A stretch of 64,000 nucleotides of DNA from Bacillus sp. M6-12. Its GTDB lineage: Bacteria > Bacillota > Bacilli > Bacillales > DSM-1321. Where the stretch lies: positions 1 to 64,000 of the forward strand of contig NZ_PGVF01000013.1 in assembly GCF_002860285.1 (NCBI RefSeq), written 5' to 3'. The notes under the pieces were generated by a model, which made no database searches, was not told the DNA's origin, and worked only from the letters and a program-made list of their open reading frames with translations. This document shows, piece by piece, positions 1 to 8,383 of the stretch (position 1 is the first letter of the stretch; each line of letters begins with the position of its first letter). The position numbers were made by a program, and so were the translations under genes.

Positions 1-332
1 TTTTTTAAATATGCATTCTCCATTCGCAGCCGTTCTATTTCCGCTAATAGTGCTTCTTGCGAGCCCTCTGCAGGTTGTTGTTTGTTTTGGTCCTTTTTCA
101 TCAATGGACGCCCCCGTTTCTTGGAATGAAGGGCGCCTATACCTTGTTCTTCTACAACCTTCCGCCACTGCAAAATAGTCGATGGAGCTGAAATTTTAAA
201 GATGGCAGCTGTTTCTAAAAGAGACGTCCCTGTTTCGTTCATATAATTAAGTACGTCTATTTTAAATTGTGCAGTGTAATTTGTATACTTGAATTTCAAT
301 CCATCCGGGCCATGAGCATTATAAAAGTATTT
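1..332 (-). mobile_element. Truncated IS3-family-type transposase OrfA (helix-turn-helix), runs off the window edge
   Basis: The minus strand is open from about 332 to the left edge and translates to a helix-turn-helix protein typical of IS3-family OrfA: residues reading AHGPDGLKFKY, then YTAQFKIDVLNYMNETG, a second helix-turn-helix-like stretch ending APSTILQWRK, the basic motif KKRGRPLMKK and a charged helix EIERLRMENAYLKK, which is the usual leucine-zipper-like end of OrfA. Two in-frame TAG codons lie just upstream (near 333-341) and no start precedes the conserved part, so the N-terminal half is lost and the copy is probably inactive. OrfB would lie beyond the window. In B. subtilis the gene after spoIIB is maf; here transposon material follows instead. 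Confidence 0.7.
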
Positions 333-444
333 CTATCTCTACGCGGTCTCTTGTTTCAGCTGTCAGGAGAGAAAATTGCCCTCTTAATCGGAAAACGGGG
401 ATCATTTTACAGGAAGAGACGGTTTTTTGTGTTTTTTTGAATAG

Positions 445-493
445 AAAAAAAGGGTTGCCGAGAGTCGATTACACCAACTTTCGGGACAGCCCC
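445..493 (-). terminator. Terminator after spoIIB
   Basis: An imperfect inverted repeat (452-465 against 478-493, about a dozen pairs) is followed on the minus strand by a run of seven T residues (plus-strand A run 445-451). It lies 55 bases past the spoIIB stop and fits a Rho-independent terminator for the end of the pilus-spoIIB strand. Confidence 0.7.
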
Positions 494-547
494 TTTCCCA
501 GCAATTCATTTTGCATCCCCAAATGACTAAGTCCTATATCGCATTAA

Positions 548-1543
548 TCAATAGTCTGATAAAGACTGGTTTGAATGAAGAAATGATAGAAGCCGGGCCT
601 GTGCTTTAAGCAAGACAACAGGCTGTGGCGATGTCTCATATTGTTTTATGAATCCATCAGCCAGTACCAATTGTTTTTGCATGTCTTCCAGCTGTTTATT
701 ATTTATTTCTGCCTTATTTAATAATGCTAATTTATTCTGGTATTTACTAGGCGTGATTTTGGATTCTTCCTGGAGCATACTTGAAGCTACGATTGTTGTC
801 ATATCCTTAAAAACAGAATGTAGTGAAATCAGGATATTCTTGTCCTGGCTTGTCATCTTTTTTGAATACTGCAGTGTAACCGGTTTCCAATAAACATCAA
901 GCTGAAATCCTTTATAATAAGCGGATAATTTTTTGCTCGCTTCAAGGCTTGGCGCTGCACCAAGAAATAGAAAATATTTATCTTCCAGTGGAAATAACCG
1001 GACAGGTATTTGCTTTTGTTCTATATCAGCTAATCCTTTCTTAGCAGCTTCTTCAGTACTGAACACTCCACCTTGAACTACAAAGGTTTCCAATGCAGGT
1101 ACTGCTGCAGACGATTTTTCTCCTTCTGTAGGTGCTGCTGATGCTGCTACACTTACGTTATTGGCAGCTGGCTCTTTAACTTCTTCCTTTGCTGTAATCA
1201 TATTCAAAACGATAAATCCAAGGCTTGTCCCAACCACAACAGCACAAAATAAAGCTGCAAGCGGCCTTTTAAAAAAGCTGGCGTTTTTTGTTTGCTTTAC
1301 ACCGCCAAATATAAATCCTGTTTTCTTCTTTGTTATTTCCGGGGAAAAGATAGATTCAGCAGCTTCATCGTCCCCTTCACCTTCTTTGGGAAGTATCCAA
1401 TCAAAGCTTTCCTCTATGTTTTCTGCCGCAGCCGCTGTCTCTTCCATTGCAGTTACCGAAGGTTTGTTGCCTTCCGTATAAGATTTCGTTTCACCATTTA
1501 TTTTAATAGTGATAGTCCGGTTCTTATCATTTTGCTTGTCCAA
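548..1543 (-). CDS. spoIIB: Stage II sporulation protein B (SPOR-domain septum protein)
   Basis: SpoIIB localises to the polar sporulation septum and helps septal peptidoglycan thinning at the start of engulfment. The 331-residue protein has the family layout: an N-terminal cytoplasmic segment opening with ITIKINGE, an acidic linker, one transmembrane segment around residues 92-114, an Ala-rich linker, and a SPOR-like repeat (about residues 153-222, from FVVQGGVFST) that binds denuded glycan, then a helical tail. Length matches B. subtilis SpoIIB (about 332). The start is TTG at 1543, with GGGAGG nine bases upstream. Position next to the prepilin peptidase locus is as in B. subtilis (comC-spoIIB), so identification rests on both architecture and synteny. 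Confidence 0.88.
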   Translation of the reverse strand: MDKQNDKNRTITIKINGETKSYTEGNKPSVTAMEETAAAAENIEESFDWILPKEGEGDDEAAESIFSPEITKKKTGFIFGGVKQTKNASFFKRPLAALFCAVVVGTSLGFIVLNMITAKEEVKEPAANNVSVAASAAPTEGEKSSAAVPALETFVVQGGVFSTEEAAKKGLADIEQKQIPVRLFPLEDKYFLFLGAAPSLEASKKLSAYYKGFQLDVYWKPVTLQYSKKMTSQDKNILISLHSVFKDMTTIVASSMLQEESKITPSKYQNKLALLNKAEINNKQLEDMQKQLVLADGFIKQYETSPQPVVLLKAQARLLSFLHSNQSLSDY

Positions 1544-1648
1544 TTTACTTTGCCTCCCTTCGACTTCATTTTTTTCATCCTATCATGGAGACAAAAAAAA
1601 ATAACAAGACTTTTGTCGTCTTGTTATCAATAGCTTTCGTCAATTTTT

Positions 1649-2140
1649 TTAATTAAGCTCCATTACATGTTCGTTCGAAAGATCGTTAAATAAGATCGGT
1701 TCATCTGATTCTCCGCAAAGCTGACGTTCCAACCCAAACAAACAAACAGCTTCAATTTCTTGGTCCCGAACGGTAACAAATGAACCATTGTTCTCAGTAC
1801 CCCATCTTTCGCCTGTATCTGGATCCTGTATTACTTCCAGGTACCCCTCTGTTACAAGCTCTGCATAACTAATCTCATTCTGGAATACTTCTTCTTGAAG
1901 AATATGATCCTGCAAATACCAGACGGCTGCCTCCCTTATTGCTAGAGCATTCGCAATAAATGCCTCTGTCCTGTTCTTTTGTATAAGACCTCCAATAGAA
2001 AGGACAGCTATAGCTGCAATAATGCCTAAAATAACGATGACTGCGAGGAGCTCGATCATCGTTAATCCTTTTTGATTGAGCAGTAACTTTTTTATAAGAG
2101 CCAGCTCCCTAAGAAAATTAATAATTTCTGTCATTTGCAC
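1649..2140 (-). CDS. Type IV prepilin-like protein (second pilin)
   Basis: A class III signal peptide is clear: a short basic leader ending NQKG, then LTMIELLAVIVILGIIAAIA with Glu at +5, the prepilin peptidase cleavage and N-methylation signature. After the conserved hydrophobic helix comes a soluble head of about 115 residues with two cysteines (in the VCLFGLERQLCGE region) that could form a C-terminal disulfide. It is the last gene of the pilus cluster, seven bases after pilO. The start at 2140 is GTG; an ATG six bases further in is equally possible, and neither has a strong ribosome site, so translation may be coupled to pilO. It may be a minor pilin or a second major one. The sequence of the head gives no further clue. 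Confidence 0.85.
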   Translation of the reverse strand: MQMTEIINFLRELALIKKLLLNQKGLTMIELLAVIVILGIIAAIAVLSIGGLIQKNRTEAFIANALAIREAAVWYLQDHILQEEVFQNEISYAELVTEGYLEVIQDPDTGERWGTENNGSFVTVRDQEIEAVCLFGLERQLCGESDEPILFNDLSNEHVMELN

Positions 2141-2146
2141 GGCTGC

Positions 2147-2986
2147 TTAGTTTCCCGTATTGTTTTCTGGTTTCTTCTGTTCAGGCAAGTTTGCTGCATT
2201 AGTAAACGGATCTCTTTTGTTGGCAGGGTTAGGAGTTTCCAAAGGCGGAAGCTGCTCCTGCAGATCTGCTAAAGACGGCGAATAAAAAGCCGATACACTG
2301 ACGGTATAGTCCAGGGCCTCACGCATCTGCAAAATAGATGTAAGTTCCAAAGGCCCCTTGAAGGATAGATTATCTACCTTAATAATCCGCCGGGTTGATT
2401 CAAGAGTAGAAATAAATTCTTCCAGTTCAAAAAAAGATGGAGATTTTACCCTTAAACTAGCTGTGATTTTTTTTACGCCTACGGGCAGGGTTTCTTCCGA
2501 AGAATTTTCCTCCGGGCTTTCTTTGTTTTGACTGTCCGAATCGGCATTTGTTTCAGCATCTCCTTCGACGGAGGCATCTTCAGCAGCTCCGCCATCCTTG
2601 GACGCACTGGATTGACTTTCCTGAAATTCCGCTAGAGTAGTTGAATCTGAGGCTTCTTCCTCCGCAAAGGACATTTCCATAATAAAGCTCTTTGAAATCG
2701 TCTCAGCTTTTTCAAAATCAAGAAGCAGCTGTTCGACTAAAGGTTTTACAGGCAATCTTTTTTGCAGCTCGACTGTCGTCTCAAAGGTGTCTTCTTTCGA
2801 TTGAGTGGTTTGTGACTGAAGGGCTGTCAACAGCTTTTGCTCATTTTGAAGCTCGTTTTGTTTAGCTGCCAAGTTGGACTTTAGCGGGTATAGCAGCCAA
2901 AAATATAAACCTGTCATAATAAGAGCGATTCCAAGGATGGAACCGATAAGGATATAAACGTGCTTTTTTTCCATTTTCAAGCTCAT
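2147..2986 (-). CDS. pilO: PilO-like type IV pilus inner-membrane assembly protein
   Basis: PilO forms, with PilN and PilM, the membrane alignment complex that links the cytoplasmic motor to the growing pilus. The 279-residue protein has one N-terminal transmembrane segment (about residues 9-32), a coiled-coil stretch rich in Gln/Glu, an unusually acidic Ser/Glu/Asp-rich insert (about residues 105-165) and a C-terminal ferredoxin-like domain ending in a Pro-rich tail. These are PilO features, although primary sequence in this family is weakly conserved, so the call leans on the PilM-PilN context. Its ATG overlaps the pilN stop (ATGA) and GGAGGAG lies eight bases upstream, so the two are translationally coupled. 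The acidic linker is longer than in typical Gram-negative PilO. Confidence 0.8.
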   Translation of the reverse strand: MSLKMEKKHVYILIGSILGIALIMTGLYFWLLYPLKSNLAAKQNELQNEQKLLTALQSQTTQSKEDTFETTVELQKRLPVKPLVEQLLLDFEKAETISKSFIMEMSFAEEEASDSTTLAEFQESQSSASKDGGAAEDASVEGDAETNADSDSQNKESPEENSSEETLPVGVKKITASLRVKSPSFFELEEFISTLESTRRIIKVDNLSFKGPLELTSILQMREALDYTVSVSAFYSPSLADLQEQLPPLETPNPANKRDPFTNAANLPEQKKPENNTGN

Positions 2987-3678
2987 TGTTTATTCTCCTC
3001 CTCATCATTAGGAGAAGCCTTTTCCTGATTGTTCTCTTCTTTGGATGCCGTTTCTTTTATAAATTCATTATCCAGATGAATTTCATACTGCCCAACATAT
3101 CTAGGCAAATAAGGATCATTAGGTAATTTTGCTTCGTTCGTGCTTTTTCCTGGAATAATAACGGTTTCGTTAACATTTTGCTCAGATGATTCATTTTGAG
3201 CCGCAGCAGTAGTTAGCGACACCATTGAAGCATTAAGCACCCACTCGGAATCAGTTAATTTTTTCAGGTAATATGCAGCCTCCACCGACGTATCAAATTG
3301 AACTGATAGCCCTACCACACTGTCTTCCTTATAATCGAATGTCAGGAAGAATCCCCTTTCAGGAAGCAAGGAAATCAGGTGGCGCAAAACGCGAACAGTT
3401 TCAATCGGGTAAGTTTCCGCCCACTTCACCATCCGATTCAATTCAGCAACCGAATCTGTGTCTTCTTGCTCTATCAGTTTCTGTTCTTCGGAAGCGATTA
3501 TTTGCTTTGTTGTTTGGATCTGGTTCTCTAAAGTTTCTATCTCATTGTTCTGATTGCTATACTGCCAGTACACAAGACCTATGGCACCAAGCATCAGCAG
3601 TGACAATAGCAGGATTAACAGGAAATATCCTGCTTTTTTTCTCTCTTTTTTAGGGAGTAAGTTAATTTCAACTAACAT
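2983..3678 (-). CDS. pilN: PilN-like type IV pilus assembly protein
   Basis: The short cytoplasmic N-terminus reads MLVEINLLPKKERKK. INLLP is the diagnostic PilN motif that inserts into the groove of PilM. A single transmembrane segment follows (about residues 17-40), then a coiled coil and a periplasmic-side (here extracytoplasmic) ferredoxin-like domain, and a charged Glu/Asn/Lys tail. The start codon overlaps the pilM stop (TAATG at 3676-3680) and the 3' end overlaps pilO, the usual tight pilMNO arrangement. At 231 residues it is somewhat longer than many PilN proteins because of the hydrophilic C-terminal tail. Confidence 0.85.
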   Translation of the reverse strand: MLVEINLLPKKERKKAGYFLLILLLSLLMLGAIGLVYWQYSNQNNEIETLENQIQTTKQIIASEEQKLIEQEDTDSVAELNRMVKWAETYPIETVRVLRHLISLLPERGFFLTFDYKEDSVVGLSVQFDTSVEAAYYLKKLTDSEWVLNASMVSLTTAAAQNESSEQNVNETVIIPGKSTNEAKLPNDPYLPRYVGQYEIHLDNEFIKETASKEENNQEKASPNDEEENKQ

Positions 3679-4673
3679 TATCTCACCCCTTTAAGAGCTA
3701 ATCCTAAGGCTGCATTAAACCGATAAGGAACTGATTCATCACTTGCATGCGACAATTCATCCTGGTTTATAATTTCAAACCCGACATCAAACTGACTGGA
3801 CATCACTTTCAGCAATTCCGGCAGATAGGGATGGTCACCGCATAGGAGAATTTTGGAGATCTTTGATTGTCCCTGATTTAATGAATATTGATAAAAGCTC
3901 ATGACTCTTTCTATTTCTTTATATGTATCCTCAAGCATTGTGAGATACTGCTCTTTATCTCCTGTATAAGAAAGCTCATTATGCCTTGAACGGGTGCCTT
4001 CAGCTTCCCACTCGTCAGATTCACCTTGTATAGGAATATGTCTCATAAAAATCGGCTTGTGATCAACAAAGATACTCGCACTTACACTAAACAGGTCAAA
4101 CTCAAGGAGCAGCAAATGGTCATCACGGACTGCCTGATCATTACGGTAATACAGCCTGTATAGAGCAAGTGAGGAAATGTCAGCGGCAACAGGGGTAAGC
4201 CTGCAATCTTCAAGCAGCATATTATAATCCATAATAATTTCCTCAGGAGCTGCAAAGAGCAGCAATTCTTTTTTCCCATCGCTTTCACCCAAAACGACAG
4301 CATCAAAAACCGGTTCTTCAAATGGCAGGTGAATACTGGTACCCAATTCTAAATATAGATAACCCTTTATTTCGTCATCCTTCACATCTAAAGGTATCTG
4401 CACCTTCCGAATAACGATAAAAGGATCCGGAACCAAAAAGCGGACAGACCGTTTTTGAATTTTCCATTCATCAATCTGTTGTTCCAGAATGGTTGATAGC
4501 GTTTCAAAGTCTACAATCCGTCCATCCTTAATAATTCCGGAAGGCAAGTAGTATTCACCGCATTTGGAAATAATCGGAGGATTTGTTTGCTTCATTTCGA
4601 CATAGCGAATGGCATGATCCTTGATGCTAAGATTGACTATGCGGTTTTTACCGGAAAATAGAGATAATGCCAT
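3678..4673 (-). CDS. pilM: PilM actin-like type IV pilus assembly ATPase-fold protein
   Basis: The 331-residue soluble protein has the FtsA/MreB-like fold pattern of PilM: an opening beta strand NLSIKDHAIRYVEM, an N-terminal DPFIVIRKVQIP region, a mid-protein LLEFDLFSVSASIF strand pair (phosphate-2-like) and a C-terminal ILLCGDHPYLPELLK segment. It would sit on the cytoplasmic face, bind the PilN INLLP peptide and contact the motor. AAGGGGCG lies six bases before ATG 4673. It follows the prepilin peptidase gene after about 20 bases. PilM is absent from the B. subtilis com pseudopilus machine, so its presence separates this system from ComG. Confidence 0.85.
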   Translation of the reverse strand: MALSLFSGKNRIVNLSIKDHAIRYVEMKQTNPPIISKCGEYYLPSGIIKDGRIVDFETLSTILEQQIDEWKIQKRSVRFLVPDPFIVIRKVQIPLDVKDDEIKGYLYLELGTSIHLPFEEPVFDAVVLGESDGKKELLLFAAPEEIIMDYNMLLEDCRLTPVAADISSLALYRLYYRNDQAVRDDHLLLLEFDLFSVSASIFVDHKPIFMRHIPIQGESDEWEAEGTRSRHNELSYTGDKEQYLTMLEDTYKEIERVMSFYQYSLNQGQSKISKILLCGDHPYLPELLKVMSSQFDVGFEIINQDELSHASDESVPYRFNAALGLALKGVR

Positions 4674-4693
4674 GTGAAGCGCCCCTTAAGTAA

Positions 4694-5455
4694 TCAAAAT
4701 CCAGCTATAAATATATGTGTATACCAATATACTATTCTTTCTCCAAAAAAGTAAGCAGCCAAGGTACCCATTGCAATGAACGGCCCAAACGGTATTGGCT
4801 TCTTTCGTTCTACCGCACCAATTAATAATCCTACTATACCAAAAACTGCCCCAAAAAAGGTAGAAAACATAAATGAAAGCAGCACGGATTTCATTCCCAG
4901 TAATAAGCCAAGAACAGCAAACAGCTTAATATCGCCTCCGCCCATACCTCCCTTGCTGACAACAGCGATCAGCAAGAGGAGCAAAAAACCCGCTGCAGCT
5001 CCGAGAATACTGTCAAACCAAGGTGTCAGCGGCTGCCAAATTCGCAGACATAAAAAAACAGCTGTAAAAAACAGCAGAATCTTATCCGGAATAAGCATAT
5101 AGGCAATATCTGATACCGTAATAATCATAAAAAGTGAAATCAATGCCCAGGCAATAAACAATTCTGACGTCCAGCCCAATACTAGCGGGGCGGCTGCAAA
5201 CAGCAAGCCTGTCGTTAATTCAATCAAAGGATACAGAGGCGAAATGCGCGACTTGCAGCCGCGGCATTTTCCCCTCTGGATTACATACGATAAGACCGGT
5301 ATTAATTCGAATGGCGATAGCGTCTTTTTGCACGTTGGACAGGCTGACCGCCGGTTGGTGAATGATTGTTTGATTGGCACGCTTAGACCGACTACGTTGT
5401 AGAAGGATCCTAGTGTGAGGCCGATTATTACACAAAAAGAATAATAGGTGTTCAT
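4694..5455 (-). CDS. comC: Prepilin peptidase / N-methyltransferase (ComC/PilD family)
   Basis: This integral membrane aspartic protease cleaves class III leaders after Gly and methylates the new N-terminus. The N-terminal cytoplasmic loop carries two Cys pairs (CPTC near residue 39 and CRGC near residue 64), the zinc-binding set of bifunctional enzymes. The two catalytic aspartates are visible in VSDIAYMLIPDK and in GGGDIKLFAVLG, the GxGD motif. About eight hydrophobic segments and 253 residues fit the family. Upstream GAGAGGG supports ATG 5455. By position between folC and spoIIB it is the counterpart of B. subtilis comC, but it sits inside a pilus operon, so it could equally be called pilD. 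It probably processes all pilins here and any ComG pseudopilins elsewhere in the genome. Confidence 0.92.
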   Translation of the reverse strand: MNTYYSFCVIIGLTLGSFYNVVGLSVPIKQSFTNRRSACPTCKKTLSPFELIPVLSYVIQRGKCRGCKSRISPLYPLIELTTGLLFAAAPLVLGWTSELFIAWALISLFMIITVSDIAYMLIPDKILLFFTAVFLCLRIWQPLTPWFDSILGAAAGFLLLLLIAVVSKGGMGGGDIKLFAVLGLLLGMKSVLLSFMFSTFFGAVFGIVGLLIGAVERKKPIPFGPFIAMGTLAAYFFGERIVYWYTHIFIAGF

Positions 5456-5474
5456 ACCAGCCCTCTCTATCTAG

Positions 5475-5981
5475 TTACGAATCTTTATTTTCATCATCAT
5501 CATCATCATCTTCAGATGCTGGAGCACCAATAGCACTAGTTGGTACAGGTTTTTTAACATTAGACCTGTTAAGCTGTCCTTCTACCGCATGTATTCCTCT
5601 AGAACCATTGGTTAATTTAACAGTGTAACTGTATTTATTTCCAACTTTTGAAATGATTACATGCGAATTAGCCTCATCATAGCCATTTGTTTCTTTATCC
5701 GGGTCTTTAATTTCATCAATTAACTCTTCTGTATACATTTCGGATAATAATAACGTTTTAGGGAAACTTGCTGAGTTAGCGTGGCCTGTAACCCAAATCT
5801 TCGCAGAATTAACCATCTGCTGTGCATTCGCAACATGAGCATCCTTTTTGGAATTATCGATTAGCCCTCCAATACTCGGAATCGCAATTGCAGCAATTAT
5901 CCCTAAAATTACAACAACAGCCAAAAGCTCGATCAGCGTTAGACCGCGTTCATTCTTCAAGTTCTTTTTGAAAAATTCCAT
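5475..5981 (-). CDS. pilA: Major type IV pilin candidate
   Basis: The leader MEFFKKNLKNERG is cut before LTLIELLAVVVILGIIAAIA, with Glu at +5: a standard type IVa prepilin N-terminus. The head domain lacks cysteines, so it has no C-terminal disulfide loop, unlike many Gram-negative pilins. The protein ends in a strongly acidic tail with six consecutive Asp followed by ENKDS, encoded by a perfect trinucleotide run. It is preceded by a 138-base AT-rich gap with a good ribosome site (AGGAAAGGAAGGG before ATG 5981), the only sizeable gap in the pilB-pilO run, which would allow separate and stronger transcription. Those two points make it the likely major subunit, but this is inference. Confidence 0.85.
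   Translation of the reverse strand: MEFFKKNLKNERGLTLIELLAVVVILGIIAAIAIPSIGGLIDNSKKDAHVANAQQMVNSAKIWVTGHANSASFPKTLLLSEMYTEELIDEIKDPDKETNGYDEANSHVIISKVGNKYSYTVKLTNGSRGIHAVEGQLNRSNVKKPVPTSAIGAPASEDDDDDDENKDS
5491..5510. repeat. Trinucleotide repeat encoding a poly-Asp pilin tail
   Basis: Plus-strand TCA repeats six times, reading as GAT/Asp codons in pilA. Slippage would change the number of aspartates without shifting the frame. Confidence 0.85.
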
Positions 5982-6119
5982 TCTTTCCCTTCCTTTCCTT
6001 TTACGGACTATTTTACTATTTCTTTAATATAATACTATATTTTTCTAATAAATAAATAGATAAATTATGAAACATTTTGGTAATTTTCCCCTTATGTTAA
6101 GGAGTTGTTTATAGCATAT

Positions 6120-7331
6120 TTACTGGTTGCCGACCTGATTGAATATCTCAAACATTGGCACCATGATAGAAGTTACGATTGTACCTACCAAACCTGCCAG
6201 TACGACAATCATGAGCGGCTCTATCAGCGATTTAAGCCGATCGGTGCTATTTTCAACTTCTTTTTCATAAAAATCGGCTACTTTGCCAAGCATTGAATCG
6301 AGCGCACCTGTCTGTTCGCCGATCGCTATCATTTGCGTGATAAGCGGCGGGAACGCCCAATGCTTTTTCATTGGTACTGTAATCGATTGTCCGCGCTCCA
6401 GCGATTCCCGGGACTTTATAATTACTTTACCGATGACTTCATTCTCTACTACCTGTTCAACGATATCCATAGCCTGCAGAATAGGAACAGAGCTGTTAAA
6501 TAATGAACTGAGTGTCCGGGTCATCCTCGCGAGGACAGCTTTTTGGAGCATATTCCCGAAAATGGGCAATCGGAGCAGAAAATAGTCAAGGTAATATTTC
6601 GTCTTCTTATTTTTCCGGATAGCTATTATTGCTGCTGTAAAAAGAATAAAGAACAGTATTACAAGGTACCAGGCCTTCTGCATTAGTTCACTGGCACTCA
6701 ATACAAACTTAGTGATAGCCGGGAGCTCGCCGCCAAAGTCGGCAAACATGTCCACAAATGTCGGCACAACGGAGACAAGGAGAAAAATAACAACAGCAAT
6801 TGCAATAAATGCAATAACCATAGGATATGCCATCGCTGATGTTATCTTTTGCCGTGTTGCATACTGCTTTTCGAAATGGTCTGCAAGACGTTCAAGGGTT
6901 TCGTCCATATTACCGCCGGCTTCACCGGCACGGATCATATTAATAAACATTGGTGAGAAGATCTTGTTATATTTGGCAGCAGAATCTGATAATGGATTTC
7001 CTTCCCTAAGGTCCTGTTCTATATTTTGCAGTGCCTTCCGTAACGGTTTACTCTCGGTTTGCTGTGAGAGAATACTTGTGGCCTCAACAACGGAGACACC
7101 AGCTTGCAGCAGGGTAGAAAACTGTCGCAGATAAATGACGAGGTGCTGCAGCTTAACCGGATTTCCGATGGTGATTTCCTTTGAAAGAACCGATTCTGCA
7201 ACCTCGGTTAACTCCATGACCCGGACTCCCTCTTCCCGTAATTTCTGAACGGCTTCACGCTTTGACCCTGCTGTAATCACTCCGTCTTTCTTGCCCTTTA
7301 TAGTTCTGCCGGAATACTTGAATTTAGCCAT
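6120..7331 (-). CDS. pilC: Type IV pilus inner-membrane platform protein PilC (GspF family)
   Basis: PilC is the polytopic platform that receives pilins from the membrane and couples to the PilB and PilT motors. The 403-residue protein has the two-repeat GspF layout: cytoplasmic helical domains (about residues 65-170 and 270-370) each followed by a transmembrane helix, with a further helix near 215-235 and a last one near 375-395. Motifs LRQFSTLLQAGVSVVEA, FINMIRAGEAGGNMDE and IAIGEQTGALDSML are characteristic of the family. The ATG lies directly after the pilT stop (TAGATGG), so the two are coupled. The N-terminal FKYSGRTIKGKKDGVI segment is the usual PilC/PilB-interacting leader. Confidence 0.95.
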   Translation of the reverse strand: MAKFKYSGRTIKGKKDGVITAGSKREAVQKLREEGVRVMELTEVAESVLSKEITIGNPVKLQHLVIYLRQFSTLLQAGVSVVEATSILSQQTESKPLRKALQNIEQDLREGNPLSDSAAKYNKIFSPMFINMIRAGEAGGNMDETLERLADHFEKQYATRQKITSAMAYPMVIAFIAIAVVIFLLVSVVPTFVDMFADFGGELPAITKFVLSASELMQKAWYLVILFFILFTAAIIAIRKNKKTKYYLDYFLLRLPIFGNMLQKAVLARMTRTLSSLFNSSVPILQAMDIVEQVVENEVIGKVIIKSRESLERGQSITVPMKKHWAFPPLITQMIAIGEQTGALDSMLGKVADFYEKEVENSTDRLKSLIEPLMIVVLAGLVGTIVTSIMVPMFEIFNQVGNQ

Positions 7332-8372
7332 CTATTCTACCCGTTCCTGCAGGAAAGGAGCTGCTGTTTCCCTGGAAATCAACCCGGAATTTACTAAGTC
7401 CTTTATACTGCTATCCAATGTATGCATTCCCTGCGCACGGGATGTTTGCATAATATTTACAATCTGATGAATCTTTTCATTACGAATCAAATTGGCAATA
7501 GCCGGGTTATTGACAAGGATCTCAGTTGCAGCCTTTCTTCCCTTTTTATCCACGGTAGGAAACAGACGCTGGGAAATTATCGAAACAAGTACAGAAGCAA
7601 GCTGTATACGCACCTGTGGCTGCTGTGAAGGTGGAAACACATCGATAATCCGGTCTATCGTAGAAGGTGCACTTGAGGTATGCAGGGTACCAAAAACCAG
7701 GTGGCCTGTTTCGGCAGCAGTGATAGCTGTGTGAATTGTTTCCAGATCCCGCATTTCTCCGACAAGAATTACATCAGGGTCCTGACGAAGCGCTGCTCTT
7801 AGACCATTTGCAAAATTATTTGTGTCGAATCCGACTTCTCGCTGATCTACAATACACATGTTGTGCTTATGCAGGTATTCAATCGGGTCTTCAAGGGTGA
7901 TAATATGCTTTCTTTGTGTCGTATTCATAAATTGAATCAACGAAGCAAGCGTTGTTGATTTCCCGCTCCCGGTAGGACCTGTTACAAGCACCAACCCCTG
8001 TGGCTTCTCCGCTATCTTAGCAAGAACTGCTGGCAAATCAAGTTCTTCAAGCGTCGGTATTCTTGTAGGAACAATACGGACGGCCATCGCCACACAAGAG
8101 CGCTGTAAATAAGTATTAACCCGGAATCTGGAAATCCCATGAATTCCATACGAGAAGTCAAGCTCTCCTTTTTCCTTGAAAATTTCCCACATCGCTTCCG
8201 GTATGATTGCCTTTGCCATTGCTTCTGTGTCGTCAGGCTTTAAGATATCCTTGCCATATTTCTTCAGTTCTCCGTTGATTCTCATCACTGGAGGAACTCC
8301 AACAGTCATATGAATATCGGAAGCCTTTAGTTCAAAGCCCGCGCGCAGCAAATGATCTATTCTTTCTTTCAT
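7332..8372 (-). CDS. pilT: Pilus retraction ATPase PilT
   Basis: PilT powers pilus depolymerisation and retraction (twitching, DNA or surface pulling). The hexameric ATPase signature is complete: Walker A GPTGSGKS (residues 132-139), the Asp box around ITLEDPIEYLH, Walker B VILVGEMRDLETI (201-213), which is the wording specific to PilT rather than PilB, and the His box GHLVFGTLHTSSA. I start it at ATG 8372 (346 residues), since AGAGGTG lies six bases before it; the longer GTG start at 8381 would overlap this ribosome site. It is nearly contiguous with pilB. The gene shows the pilus is retractile, unlike the B. subtilis Com machine, which has no PilT. Confidence 0.95.
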   Translation of the reverse strand: MKERIDHLLRAGFELKASDIHMTVGVPPVMRINGELKKYGKDILKPDDTEAMAKAIIPEAMWEIFKEKGELDFSYGIHGISRFRVNTYLQRSCVAMAVRIVPTRIPTLEELDLPAVLAKIAEKPQGLVLVTGPTGSGKSTTLASLIQFMNTTQRKHIITLEDPIEYLHKHNMCIVDQREVGFDTNNFANGLRAALRQDPDVILVGEMRDLETIHTAITAAETGHLVFGTLHTSSAPSTIDRIIDVFPPSQQPQVRIQLASVLVSIISQRLFPTVDKKGRKAATEILVNNPAIANLIRNEKIHQIVNIMQTSRAQGMHTLDSSIKDLVNSGLISRETAAPFLQERVE

Positions 8373-8383
8373 TTTTGGCACCT

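Noticed and set aside
452..493. The hairpin at the left as an insertion-sequence end
   Set aside because: Its words resemble some IS termini, but it is an inverted repeat with a T run directly after spoIIB, so a terminator explains it better.
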